In this document: in pieces, positions 1 to 8,400 of the stretch
How positions within the stretch are numbered: the first letter of the stretch is position 1
How the letters are laid out: the number at the start of each line of letters is the position of its first letter
Assembly: GCA_043760535.1 (NCBI GenBank)
Contig: JAYUOV010000182.1
Span: 1 to 36,097 of the forward strand
Reading direction: 5' to 3'
Length of the DNA: 36,097 bases
Origin: JAZKFT01 sp043760535
Lineage (GTDB): Bacteria > Bacteroidota > Bacteroidia > Chitinophagales > Chitinophagaceae
Made by a program: the position numbers and the translations under genes
The notes under the pieces: model-generated
Databases searched by the model: none
Told to the model about the DNA's origin: nothing
Seen by the model: only the letters and a program-made list of their open reading frames with translations

Positions 1-84
1 AGGGCAAGGGGGTTTAGAAATATGGACAACTTTAAGGCCATGATTTACTTCCTCACAAATAACTTTCAATATGACTTCCACTAA
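1..84 (+). CDS. ISL3-like transposase, 3' end (partial)
   Basis: Frame 1 is open from the window edge to a TAA and encodes ARGFRNMDNFKAMIYF followed by a short tail. The pattern A-R/Y-G-F-R-N-x-x-N-F-x-x-x-I is typical of the extreme C terminus of ISL3-family (IS204/IS1001/IS1096/IS1165) DDE transposases. The stop codon overlaps the candidate terminal inverted repeat at 78-99, as is common in compact insertion sequences. Only about 27 residues are visible, so the family call rests on this short motif plus the end repeat. The catalytic DDE residues lie outside the window and the element could be intact or broken. Confidence 0.6.
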   Translation, partial: RARGFRNMDNFKAMIYFLTNNFQYDFH

Positions 85-99
85 TTTTGACGAAGAACC
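1..99 (+). mobile_element. ISL3-like insertion sequence, right end (partial)
   Basis: The transposase 3' end is followed directly by a terminal repeat whose inward reading from base 99 is GGTTCTTCGTCAAAATTAG. ISL3-family ends characteristically begin GG(T/C)TCTT, so base 99 is the likely element boundary. The next 8 bases, TAAAAATT (100-107), would be one copy of an 8-bp target duplication. The left end lies outside the window, so neither the matching repeat nor the duplication can be confirmed here. Confidence 0.55.
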
Positions 100-542
100 T
101 AAAAATTCTATTAAGGCTTGGTTGCACTCTCTCCTGCCTTTTTAGGTATTGGCCAATGTAGGCAAAAACTGCCTTTAATTACTTATTAATGTGGTATTAG
201 CTGTACTCGGAGTAATCCATATCACTACCCATTTAAATAAAGTTATTTTCTCTTCTATACGTCACCTTCAGTTTAACCAAAAGTTTTTTAATTTCTTTTA
301 CTGCTTTTATATTGTAAAGCCAGTGCTTAATACCTGCCTACTTTTGATTAAAATTTACCTACAAATTCACCTAAAAAAAAATTAAACCATTCAAAACATT
401 CAATTGTTGCTTGGTAATGCAGAGGAATGGTTCTGCTTTATTTCTGTGCTCGAAAAAGTGTTAAACTTGCATGGTACTCTTTGCTTCACCAATAGCAAAG
501 GTTACGCATACATCTTACATAATCTACCCCTCACGGATTTAG
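100..542. other. Intergenic region, no gene recognised
   Basis: The stretch between the IS end and the hairpin at 543-588 is AT-rich. Two open frames here (191-385 and 404-619 on +) have no family resemblance, and the second runs through the hairpin. I see no tRNA and no convincing promoter. It is probably the flank into which the IS inserted. Confidence 0.5.
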
Positions 543-588
543 GTTGTAACAAAAGGCGGCTGTTAAAACAGCCGCCTTTTGTTACAAC
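543..588. terminator. Perfect hairpin, likely terminator of the persulfide dioxygenase gene
   Basis: Bases 543-564 and 567-588 are perfect reverse complements (22-bp arms, two central bases AA), with a GC-rich heart GGCGGCTG/CAGCCGCC flanked by A and T tracts (ACAAAA/TTTTGT). It lies 75 bases beyond the minus-strand stop at 663. The symmetry means it could act in either direction. As RNA the loop would open to about six bases (TTAAAA). Confidence 0.65.
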
Positions 589-662
589 AATGCCAATGTT
601 ATCAGCCCCATTGGTGTAAGGTTTTAATGCATATTAGTAAACATCTATTAACTATTGAATAC

Positions 663-2069
663 TTAATTTAAAACATGTTTTTCCTTTTCTACAATAATAT
701 TTTCTTGTAGCTTTATTGATGCCCAGCCACCTGCTACATTTCTTACATTGTGTGTGCCCTGGCGTTTTAATAAACTTAGAGCTATTACACTGCGATAGCC
801 ACCAGCACAGTGTACATATACGTTCATGTGGTCTTCTAGAACGGCTATGGTGGCGGGGTCTGTAAGTTCGCTAAGTGGAAGGTTAATGGCATCTTTTATA
901 TGTCCATCGCCAAACTCTGCCTCTTTACGAACGTCCACTACTATCAGATTGGGATCATGTGGTATGTCCATTGCCAGTTCGTCGGCTTCCACATCTATTA
1001 TCATATCTACTTTTTCGCCGCTATTCGTCCATGTGCTAAATCCATCTTTCAGATGCCCTTCTATGGCAGAAAACCCCACTCTTGCCAAACGGATGATGGT
1101 TTCATTTTCCTTGCCGACGGGTGTTACCAAAAGTATGGGTTTATCAAAAGGAAGTAGGCTACCTGCCCATTCGGCAAAGCGACCTTCTAGGCCAATGAAA
1201 ACCGCACCAGGTATAAACCCTAAAATAAATTCTGCCGCAGGCCTTGTGTCTAACACAAACATTCCCTCTTCCTTCATCTTCACTTTAAATTCACTTACCG
1301 TTAATGGTTTCATACCATTTTCTATTACACCTTCTAAAGCCGGATAGCCTTCTTTATTTATTTGTGCATTAATAGCAAAATATTTTGGCGCCTCCGTTAG
1401 CCCATCTGTTACAGCGAGTATAAATTCTTCTTTGGTTTGTGGCTGGAGCGCATAATTAGTAAGCTTTTGCTGGCCGATAGTGCTCTGTGTTTCCGGCCCC
1501 AGATTTTTACCGCAGCTACTGCCAGGCCCGTGTGCCGGATAAACTAGCACTTGATTGTGTAGTGGCATTATTTTGGATTGTAATGAGTCGTAGAGCATTG
1601 CAGCCAGCTCTTCGCTTGTAAGGTTGCCGCTGCTGAGGTCGGGCCGGCCTACATCGCCTATAAAAAGGGTGTCTCCGGTAAATATGGCATGGTCTTTCCC
1701 CGCATCATCTTTTAGTAAATAGCATGTACTTTCTACCGTATGGCCCGGGGTGTGCAGCACCTGTAGTGTAATGTTTCCAAGTTTAAAAAGTTCTCCATCT
1801 TTTGCTAGATGAATGGGGAAATTAGTTTCGGTATTTGGGCCGTAAATAATGGGAGCCCCAGTAGCCTTCGCCAGTTCTAAATGGCCGCTTACAAAATCTG
1901 CATGAAAATGTGTTTCGAATATATACTTGATAACTGCATTTTTTTCTTTAGCCATATTTATGTAAGCATCAATATCTCTTAGCGGATCTATAATAGCTGC
2001 ATCTCCGTTACTTTCTATAAAATAAGCAGCTTCGCTTAGGCAGCTAGTATATAATTGTTGTATAAACAT
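663..2069 (-). CDS. Persulfide dioxygenase-like MBL hydrolase with two rhodanese domains
   Basis: This 468-residue cytoplasmic protein joins an ETHE1/BLH-like metallo-beta-lactamase domain (about 1-240) to two rhodanese domains (about 270-360 and 375-460). Visible metal ligands are HFHADF at 54-59 with H63, HTPGHT at 106-111, D133 in TGDTLF, and H180 in PAHGPGSSCG. Rhodanese 2 has the active-site loop CAGGYRS with C421. Rhodanese 1 has VTPVG in that place and is probably catalytically dead. The family oxidises glutathione or other low-molecular-weight persulfides to sulfite, and the rhodanese moves sulfane sulfur. I chose ATG at 2069 because MFIQQLYTSCLSEAAY matches the usual family N terminus; an in-frame ATG at 2117 would add 16 atypical residues. 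It lies downstream of an ArsR gene on the same strand, supporting sulfide or persulfide-responsive control (inference). Confidence 0.88.
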   Translation of the reverse strand: MFIQQLYTSCLSEAAYFIESNGDAAIIDPLRDIDAYINMAKEKNAVIKYIFETHFHADFVSGHLELAKATGAPIIYGPNTETNFPIHLAKDGELFKLGNITLQVLHTPGHTVESTCYLLKDDAGKDHAIFTGDTLFIGDVGRPDLSSGNLTSEELAAMLYDSLQSKIMPLHNQVLVYPAHGPGSSCGKNLGPETQSTIGQQKLTNYALQPQTKEEFILAVTDGLTEAPKYFAINAQINKEGYPALEGVIENGMKPLTVSEFKVKMKEEGMFVLDTRPAAEFILGFIPGAVFIGLEGRFAEWAGSLLPFDKPILLVTPVGKENETIIRLARVGFSAIEGHLKDGFSTWTNSGEKVDMIIDVEADELAMDIPHDPNLIVVDVRKEAEFGDGHIKDAINLPLSELTDPATIAVLEDHMNVYVHCAGGYRSVIALSLLKRQGTHNVRNVAGGWASIKLQENIIVEKEKHVLN

Positions 2070-2087
2070 TTTTGATTTATTTGGTGG

Positions 2088-2115
2088 CGAAAATACGAAA
2101 ATTGCACTCTGTAAC
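2088..2115 (-). promoter_or_regulatory. Candidate promoter for the persulfide dioxygenase gene
   Basis: On the minus strand TATTTTCG (2095-2088) matches the Bacteroidota -7 consensus TAnnTTTG at 7 of 8 positions. A TTG lies about 21 bases upstream, at roughly the expected -33 distance. It sits about 19 bases before the ATG at 2069. This would let the gene be expressed separately from the upstream ArsR gene. Confidence 0.35.
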
Positions 2116-2119
2116 ACAA

Positions 2120-2147
2120 CAAAGCACCGCTTTTGAGCAGTGCTTTG
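2120..2147 (-). terminator. Hairpin between the ArsR and dioxygenase genes
   Basis: CAAAGCAC and GTGCTTTG pair, then after one C/A mismatch GCT/AGC pair around a TTTG loop. The hairpin is 34 bases past the ArsR stop and before the dioxygenase promoter candidate. It has no strong U-tract on the minus strand, so it may be a weak terminator, attenuator or processing site rather than a strong terminator. Confidence 0.4.
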
Positions 2148-2180
2148 ATTTTTGCATTTAAAAAAAATGATTGACTAAAA

Positions 2181-2522
2181 TTAGCCTGCAATTTTTTTAG
2201 ATAACTTTTGTATTTCCAATATCCTAACTGCGTTAACGCTGTAGTAAATAAATTTACCTTCTCTTTCGCTCTTTACAATACCTGCTCTACGCATAATAGC
2301 AAGGTGCTGAGAGGCAACAGATTGTTCCAATTTCAGCTTTACGTAGATGGCTGTTACCGGCGACTTTGGTTTTTCTGAGAGAAATTTAAGTATTCCCAAA
2401 CGCAATTTGTGGTTGAGTGCCCTTACAACTAAGTCGGCCTTTTTTAATTCCAACAGATCCAATTCTATTGGCTCTACACCTGCCGGTTTCAGGATAAATG
2501 CTCCGCTACTTCCTTTTTTCAT
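2181..2522 (-). CDS. ArsR/SmtB-family winged-helix regulator (no cysteines)
   Basis: This 113-residue protein is a typical small ArsR repressor. After a 25-residue N-terminal extension it shows the helix RALNHKLRLGILKFLSEKP, a recognition region LEQSVASQHLAIMRRAGIV at about 68-86, and the wing SEREGKFIYYSV. Such proteins bind as dimers to operator palindromes and leave on ligand binding. Its position 111 bases upstream of a persulfide dioxygenase resembles the BigR/SqrR arrangement, in which a Cys pair senses polysulfide. This protein contains no cysteine and no obvious His/Asp metal cluster, so a thiol switch is impossible and its signal is unknown. The start is ATG at 2522, preceded by an AT-rich region with a palindrome. 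Confidence 0.85.
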   Translation of the reverse strand: MKKGSSGAFILKPAGVEPIELDLLELKKADLVVRALNHKLRLGILKFLSEKPKSPVTAIYVKLKLEQSVASQHLAIMRRAGIVKSEREGKFIYYSVNAVRILEIQKLSKKIAG

Positions 2523-2571
2523 GTGTTAATTTTTTTGAAGTTAATTAATAAACAGAACAAGATTGAACTGG

Positions 2572-2596
2572 TTTATAGATAGCAAATATCTAAAAA
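2572..2596. promoter_or_regulatory. Candidate operator palindrome upstream of the ArsR gene
   Basis: TAGATA (2576-2581) and TATCTA (2587-2592) form an inverted repeat with a 5-base spacer, and after one mismatch TTT/AAA extends each arm. On the minus strand it contains GATATTTG, close to the TAnnTTTG -7 box, 55-75 bases before the ArsR start. ArsR-family operators are usually AT-rich palindromes overlapping their own promoter, so this is a plausible autoregulatory site. No experimental motif is known to me for this protein. Confidence 0.4.
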
Positions 2597-2637
2597 ATAA
2601 TTTATGATAATAAATAAATACCAACTTTCTTTTAATT

Positions 2638-3333
2638 TTATTTTTTAGAAGCGGTAGTGTAAAATGGTTTTAGGTACAAAGGTTCGCAATACGCTACATC
2701 GGCAAACTGATGAAGATTGAATTTTTTTAATGCCAAAACTGCCAGATGACTAATGGTGTGCCTAGCAGTAATAATAGTAATATTAGGGTGATTACAAACA
2801 GCAGTTACTTTAACCGACCCATTACCAGAAAATACAATCTGGCGGGATGACAGTTGTGATTGAAACATATTTTCATCAATAATAAGTGCCTGTGGTATTG
2901 ATATTTCAAGGCAATCGGCATCATACAAAGCTGTAAAAACCTCCATTCTTCGTGCATCTATCATGGGGCAAAAATTAGGTGGATATGTAGATATATTATT
3001 GGTAATACCAAATGTTTCTATGGCTGCCAATGCCATTACCTGGAGCGTATTTACAGTTATTAAAGGTTTGCCGAGTGCATAACACAGCCCCTTGGCAGTA
3101 GCCAAGCCTACCCGCAATCCTGTATAAGATCCAGGCCCAATTGTAACAGAAACTGCGTCAATATCGGCAAGTGACATACCTGCTTCTTTCATAATTTGAC
3201 CGATGGCAGGCTGTAAAAAAGATGCATGTTCCTTTTGATATTCGCTTTCTTTTGATATAATTATAATATCACCTGATGCAATACCGACTGCACCATAATC
3301 TGTTGCGGTATCTATTTGTAAAATTAAAGGCAT
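2638..3333 (-). CDS. tsaB: tRNA threonylcarbamoyladenosine biosynthesis protein TsaB
   Basis: This 231-residue protein has the ASKHA-fold N terminus ILQIDTATDYGAVGIA (about 4-19), the family element EHASFLQP (35-42) and the strongly conserved IGPGSYTGLRVGLATAKGL (65-83). TsaB is an inactive paralogue of TsaD. With TsaD and TsaE it makes the complex that transfers threonylcarbamoyl to A37 of ANN-decoding tRNAs. The length is normal (about 220-235). The C-terminal half is divergent, as is usual in this family. The start ATG at 3333 gives the expected N terminus. It is separated from its neighbours by long gaps, so it is probably transcribed alone. Confidence 0.93.
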   Translation of the reverse strand: MPLILQIDTATDYGAVGIASGDIIIISKESEYQKEHASFLQPAIGQIMKEAGMSLADIDAVSVTIGPGSYTGLRVGLATAKGLCYALGKPLITVNTLQVMALAAIETFGITNNISTYPPNFCPMIDARRMEVFTALYDADCLEISIPQALIIDENMFQSQLSSRQIVFSGNGSVKVTAVCNHPNITIITARHTISHLAVLALKKFNLHQFADVAYCEPLYLKPFYTTASKK

Positions 3334-3631
3334 AATAAATTTTAATCAATCAAGAATTTATAGGTTAAAAATAAACTGTTAGCGTTATTCATTCTTTATT
3401 GGCTGTAATTTACAATGCTGAAAACCTTGCTTAAAAAATGGGGCTTATAGTTTATTGGTTATGTAGCCAGGAAGCTTGGGTTTTTGGGTGCCACCACTAC
3501 TGATGCTTGTTATGATGTATGATAGTACGAAGCAACGGGTAACTGAGTGCGTTTTTCAAACTACATCATTTGCTGTTTTTCCGATGCAGCATATAATAAC
3601 CAAACTGCGCTGCTTTGCTTATTTTATTAGG
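3334..3631. other. Intergenic region, nothing recognised
   Basis: About 300 bases between tsaB and the next minus-strand gene. It is AT-rich, with no long open frame, no tRNA-like structure and no strong hairpin. It presumably contains the tsaB promoter near base 3340-3400 on the minus strand. TTATTTTTA there is only a poor match to TAnnTTTG. Confidence 0.4.
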
Positions 3632-4240
3632 CTAGCGGCATAACAAAACAGAAGGTGCATAGCGGGTATCGCTTTCCGAAAGTTTTGTAAGTAGTAGGCG
3701 AATATTGTCTATACCGATAATTTCGGCCCACTCAAATGGCCCGTACAGGTAATTTGTACCCAGTTTCATGGCGGTATTAATTTCTGCTTTACTGCTAACA
3801 CCATCTTCAAAAGCAAAGCAGGCTTCATTAATAATCATACTAATAACCCTAGGTGCCACCAGCCCAGGCTCGTCTTTTACCAGATGGTACGCCCAACCCA
3901 AACTTGCCATTAGGTGCTGCAACCATTCTGCTTCGCCAGCCTGCATTACTGCTACTTCCCAAACGGATCTTTCTAAAAAACAATTCCAACCACAAAATCT
4001 GGCAACTTTTTCGGATGCATGTAGCGATGCCAAAGTATGTATTGGCGAATGAACCAGCAACGGCTTGTTGCATTTTAGAATATTGGATTCGTTAAAAAGA
4101 CAATCTATCAGCAAATCCGCATCGGGCTGCTGGTATAGCTCCTCGGAAGTATTAACCCAAATAAGTGCTACTTTTTTATCGAATCCTTTTAGAAGCAGTG
4201 CTACTTTTTGTTCGCTATTGGCTGCTATTGCTACTATCAT
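3632..4240 (-). CDS. 3-hydroxyacyl-CoA dehydrogenase C-terminal domain protein
   Basis: The last 90 residues of this 202-residue protein match the 3HCDH C-terminal domain of FadB/Hbd-type enzymes: EPGLVAPRVISMIINEACFA followed by an ELD-like helix, then GTNYLYGPFEWAEIIGIDNI. In full enzymes this domain completes the active site and dimer. The first 100 residues stand where the NAD-binding Rossmann domain would be. They begin MIVAIAANSEQKVALL and lack a GxGxxG loop, and full enzymes are about 280-300 residues. The protein is therefore a shortened or divergent relative and probably cannot oxidise hydroxyacyl-CoA alone. No frameshift is evident. It is divergent from the ridA gene with about 90 bases between starts. 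Confidence 0.72.
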   Translation of the reverse strand: MIVAIAANSEQKVALLLKGFDKKVALIWVNTSEELYQQPDADLLIDCLFNESNILKCNKPLLVHSPIHTLASLHASEKVARFCGWNCFLERSVWEVAVMQAGEAEWLQHLMASLGWAYHLVKDEPGLVAPRVISMIINEACFAFEDGVSSKAEINTAMKLGTNYLYGPFEWAEIIGIDNIRLLLTKLSESDTRYAPSVLLCR

Positions 4241-4327
4241 AAATACATTAAATGAACTACAAAAATGAAGGTTTCCTACTAAACCACTATTTTCGAATGA
4301 TTCGTGGTTACATTAAAACTAGATTTT

Positions 4328-4708
4328 ATGGAAAAAATAATGATAGAAACTACAGCGGCACCGGCGCCAATAGGGCCTTATAACCAGGCAGTTCTGGCAG
4401 GTAATTTACTATTTATGAGTGGACAAATAGCTTTGATACCGGGCACAAATAATCTTAATAATACAAGCATAGAAGATGAAACACACCAAGTAATGAACAA
4501 CCTAAAAGCAGTTCTACACGAAGCTAGTGCCGATTTTTCGAATGTAGTAAAAACTACGATTTTTCTTAGCGACATGGCTTTTTTTGGAGCTGTAAATGAG
4601 ATTTATGGTAAATATTTTAAAGGTGATTTTCCTGCCAGAGAAACGGTAGCGGTTAAGAGTTTGCCGAGAAATGTAAATGTTGAAATCAGCATGATTGCCG
4701 TAAAATAA
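4328..4708 (+). CDS. ridA: RidA-family enamine/imine deaminase
   Basis: This 126-residue protein has the RidA/YjgF signatures: APAPIGPYNQAV (11-22) with Y18, SGQIALIPGT, and FPARETVAVKSLP with the substrate-carboxylate-binding arginine at R104, plus E119 near the end. RidA trimers hydrolyse reactive 2-aminoacrylate and related enamines released by PLP enzymes. I chose ATG at 4328 over 4304 because it gives the standard family length and N terminus. TATTTTCG about 35 bases upstream resembles a -7 box. The gene ends 43 bases from the convergent secreted-protein gene. Confidence 0.93.
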   Translation: MEKIMIETTAAPAPIGPYNQAVLAGNLLFMSGQIALIPGTNNLNNTSIEDETHQVMNNLKAVLHEASADFSNVVKTTIFLSDMAFFGAVNEIYGKYFKGDFPARETVAVKSLPRNVNVEISMIAVK

Positions 4709-4751
4709 AATTTGTAAACTAAACGTTTTAAAAAGGCTTTCGTTTCTATAA

Positions 4752-5285
4752 TTAGAACCTGTCGTCTTCCATCAATACCACTTCTACAGCAGGCCTTTCG
4801 CCGAGCGGCACCAGTACTATGAATTCCGATTCTAAACGCTCCCCGTTACGAAACATAAAACCTGCCATCATTCTCCTTGTTCTAACTTCGTCTTTTCCGG
4901 CACTGTTTTTTTCAGTAACTCTTATAAGTACCCACCATTCTTTAGCGGTAATGTTCCCCTCTTTGTTGGTAAACCTTTTACCATTGGCATTCCGAAAATT
5001 AAATGTTGCTACAATATTTCTGGCCCTCCTAAATAAGGGTGTAGCAAAATCTTCTTCATTGCGGTAAAACTTGTTACAGCCTGTATTATTTACAAACACC
5101 ACAAGTTTATAACGAGCAAACTCCTCTTTACCAGCTACTTTACTGCTTTCGTTTACGATACGAAATCCTACTTCCACGCCGTTTATGGTTTCTATACTTC
5201 CCTCTTCCAAAACCTTTCTTGGTTGGCTAAAAGAATGATGATTCATAAGCATCATTATAACAATAACGGACATCAATTTTTTCAT
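4752..5285 (-). CDS. Small secreted protein of unknown function
   Basis: From ATG at 5285 the product is 177 residues with a signal peptide MKKLMSVIVIMMLMNHHSFS and likely cleavage before Q20, a common Bacteroidota pattern. The mature part is beta-rich and strongly charged (KEEFARYKLVVFVNNTGCN, KEWWVLIRVTEKN, RNGERLESEFIVLVPLGE). It has one Cys and no recognised catalytic motif. An upstream in-frame ATG at 5354 would bury the signal peptide and is unlikely. It diverges from icmF with 128 bases between starts. I do not recognise the family. Confidence 0.75.
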   Translation of the reverse strand: MKKLMSVIVIMMLMNHHSFSQPRKVLEEGSIETINGVEVGFRIVNESSKVAGKEEFARYKLVVFVNNTGCNKFYRNEEDFATPLFRRARNIVATFNFRNANGKRFTNKEGNITAKEWWVLIRVTEKNSAGKDEVRTRRMMAGFMFRNGERLESEFIVLVPLGERPAVEVVLMEDDRF

Positions 5286-5382
5286 AATAAATATTTTAAA
5301 AGCTAAAACAGGGTGTAAATTTCTTAAATGCAATTTAGGTTGTAGAGTCGGCAATATAAAACCAATTGGTGGCTATTTGCGT

Positions 5383-5390
5383 TACTTTTG
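5383..5390 (+). promoter_or_regulatory. Candidate -7 box of icmF
   Basis: TACTTTTG is a perfect match to the Bacteroidota -7 consensus TAnnTTTG and lies 23 bases before the ATG at 5414. A TTGG at 5366-5369 is the nearest -33-like element, but its spacing (14 bases) is shorter than usual. No Shine-Dalgarno sequence is seen before the start, as is normal for this phylum. Confidence 0.5.
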
Positions 5391-5413
5391 CAATTGACGA
5401 TAAACTGCTTGTT

Positions 5414-8400
5414 ATGAGTTATACCCCGAACAATAAAATCCGAATTGTTACTGCTGCTGCTTTGTTTGATGGCCATGATGCTGCTATTAATATTATGCGG
5501 CGAATTTTGCAATCGAAAGGTGCTGAAATTATTCATCTTGGCCACAACCGGAGTGTACATGAAATAGTAGAATGTGCCATAGAAGAAGATGTGCAGGGCA
5601 TTGCTATTACCAGTTACCAGGGCGGCCATACCGAATTTTTTAAGTACATGAAAGATTTGCTCGACCAAAACGGATGTGGCCATATAAAAATTTTTGGCGG
5701 AGGCGGCGGCACTATTTTACCACAAGAAATAAAAGAACTTCAGGATTACGGCATTACCAGAATTTACAGCCCTGATGACGGCAGAAAAATGGGGCTGGAA
5801 GGAATGATAGAAGATTTATTGAAAAAAATAGATTACCCATTAAATGGCACTGCTGAATATAATACACCTATGACAATGGGTGAGGCAAATGACACAAGAG
5901 CCGTTGCAAGAAAAATTACGAATGCAGAGAATAGCCAACCAGCGATAGCAAATTTTGATTGCTCCGTAACAAGGCCTGTGCTAGGTATTACTGGCACTGG
6001 CGGGGCTGGCAAATCATCGGTAACCGACGAAATTGTTCGCCGTTTTTTATACACATTTACCAACAAAACAATTGCAGTAATTTCGGTAGATCCATCCAAG
6101 AAAAAAACTGGCGGGGCATTACTGGGCGATAGAATTCGGATGAACTCCATCAGTCACCCACGTGCATACATGCGCAGCCTGGCCACCCGAGAAGACAACA
6201 AAGCACTTAGCAATGCAGTAGCAGAAGCCATTGATATTTGTAAAGAAGCTGGCTACGATTTTATTATTTTAGAAAGTGCCGGTGTAGGCCAAAGTGATGC
6301 AAGCATTTTAGATTATTGCGATGTGAGCCTTTACCTGATGACACCCGAATATGGCGCTCCTTCGCAGTTAGAAAAGATTAACATGCTGGATTATGCCGAC
6401 GTAGTTTGTATCAATAAGTTTGATAAAGCCGGTGCTCTTGATGCCCTCCACGATGTGCGGAAACAATATAAACGCAACCATGGCCTTTGGGATACAAAAG
6501 ATGCTGACCTACCGATTGTAGGCACCATTGCATCGCAGTTTAATGATAGCGGCGTAAACGAGTTATTCGAAAAACTAATGCTGGCAATAGACAAAAAAAC
6601 AGGCATCCGTTTTGGCAATATTGCATTTCATGCCCATTCAAGCGACACTAGCGATAAGGCCACTATCATACCACCCAAAAGAGTACGATACCTCTCAGAA
6701 ATAGCAGACGAAGTACGGAGATACAACGAGTTAAGCAGAGAACAGGCTACCATAGCATCGCAACTTTATATGCTGCAAGGCGTAATGCAAATGACAAAAG
6801 ATGACAGTGTACTGGCAACGCTAAAAAAGCTAGAGGAACGCTTTGAAAAGCAACTACTTCCGGTGTGTAAAAAACTGGTAGAAGAATGGGAACAAACCAA
6901 AGCCAGATACCAGAAAGCGTATTATGAATACGATGTAAGGGGCAAGATTATTAAAATACCATTGTTTACCGAATCGCTTAGTGGCACTAACATTCCTAAA
7001 ATATCTGTGCCCCGTTACAGCGATTGGGGAGATATATTGTGGTGGCGGGTGCAAGAAAATTTCCCAGGAAAATTTCCATATACAGCTGGTGTATTTCCAT
7101 TAAAAAGGGAAGGCGAAGACCCTACCCGAATGTTTGCCGGAGAAGGCGGGCCTGAGCGTACGAACAAACGTTTTCACTATGTAAGCCTTGGCCAGCCTGC
7201 CATCCGTTTAAGCACCGCTTTTGATAGTGTAACCCTGTATGGAGAAGACCCAGCCAGCAGACCCGACATTTATGGGAAAGTGGGCAATAGTGGGGTAAGC
7301 ATTGCTAATGTGGACGATGCCAAAAAGCTGTACAGCGGTTTTGACCTTTGCGACCCCAAAACCTCTGTAAGTATGACGATTAACGGCCCTGCAGCTATGT
7401 TGCTGGCATTTTTTCTGAATGCCGCTATTGATCAGCAGTGTGAGAAATGGATAACAGAAAACGGACAGTGGGACAAAGTGGCTGCTGCAATGAAACAAAA
7501 ATTTGAGCATATCTCTACACCAGTATATTATAACCCCTCTCACCCCGAAAGATTACCCGAAGGAAATAATGGATTGGGCTTAAAACTACTAGGCCTTAGT
7601 GGTGATGAGGTATTGCCACCAGAGGTGTATGCACAACTAAAAGAAAAAGCTTTACAACAAGTTCGTGGTACTGTACAGGCCGATATACTAAAAGAAGACC
7701 AAGCTCAGAATACCTGTATTTTTTCATCGGAATTTGCATTGAAGCTGATGGGCGATGTACAACAATATTTTATTGATAATAAGGTGCGTAATTTTTACAG
7801 TGTAAGTATTAGCGGCTACCATATAGCAGAAGCTGGCGCCAACCCTATTTCCCAATTAGCATTCACATTATCCAACGGATTTACGTTTGTGGAATATTAC
7901 CTAAGCCGTGGTATGCACATCGACGATTTTGCCCCCAATCTTTCCTTCTTTTTTAGTAATGGAATGGATCCCGAATACAGTGTAATTGGCAGGGTGGCAA
8001 GGCGTATTTGGGCCAAGGCTATTAAGTATAAATACAATGGCGACAGCCGCAGCCAAAAACTGAAATACCATATACAAACGAGTGGCCGAAGCCTTCATGC
8101 ACAGGAGATAGATTTTAATGATATAAGAACAACGCTGCAGGCACTCTATGCTATTTACGACAACTGTAACAGCCTGCATACGAATGCTTACGATGAAGCC
8201 ATTACCACACCAACAGAAGAAAGTGTACGCCGTGCCATGGCCATACAGCTTATCATTAACCGAGAACTGGGAAGTGCCAAAACAGAGAATTTTATACAAG
8301 GAAGTTTTATAATAGAAGAACTAACCGACCTGATAGAAGAGGCCGTACTTGCAGAATTTGATAAGCTTACAGAACGTGGTGGTGTATTAGGTGCTATGGA

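Noticed and set aside
1..146. Minus-strand open frame reading EFLGSSSKLVEVILKV and onward
   Set aside because: It is the antisense of the ISL3-like transposase end and terminal repeat, and has no ATG at its head.
191..619. Two plus-strand open frames (64 and 71 residues) left of the dioxygenase gene
   Set aside because: No family resemblance, low-complexity Phe/Leu/Ile-rich translation, and the second runs through the palindromic hairpin.
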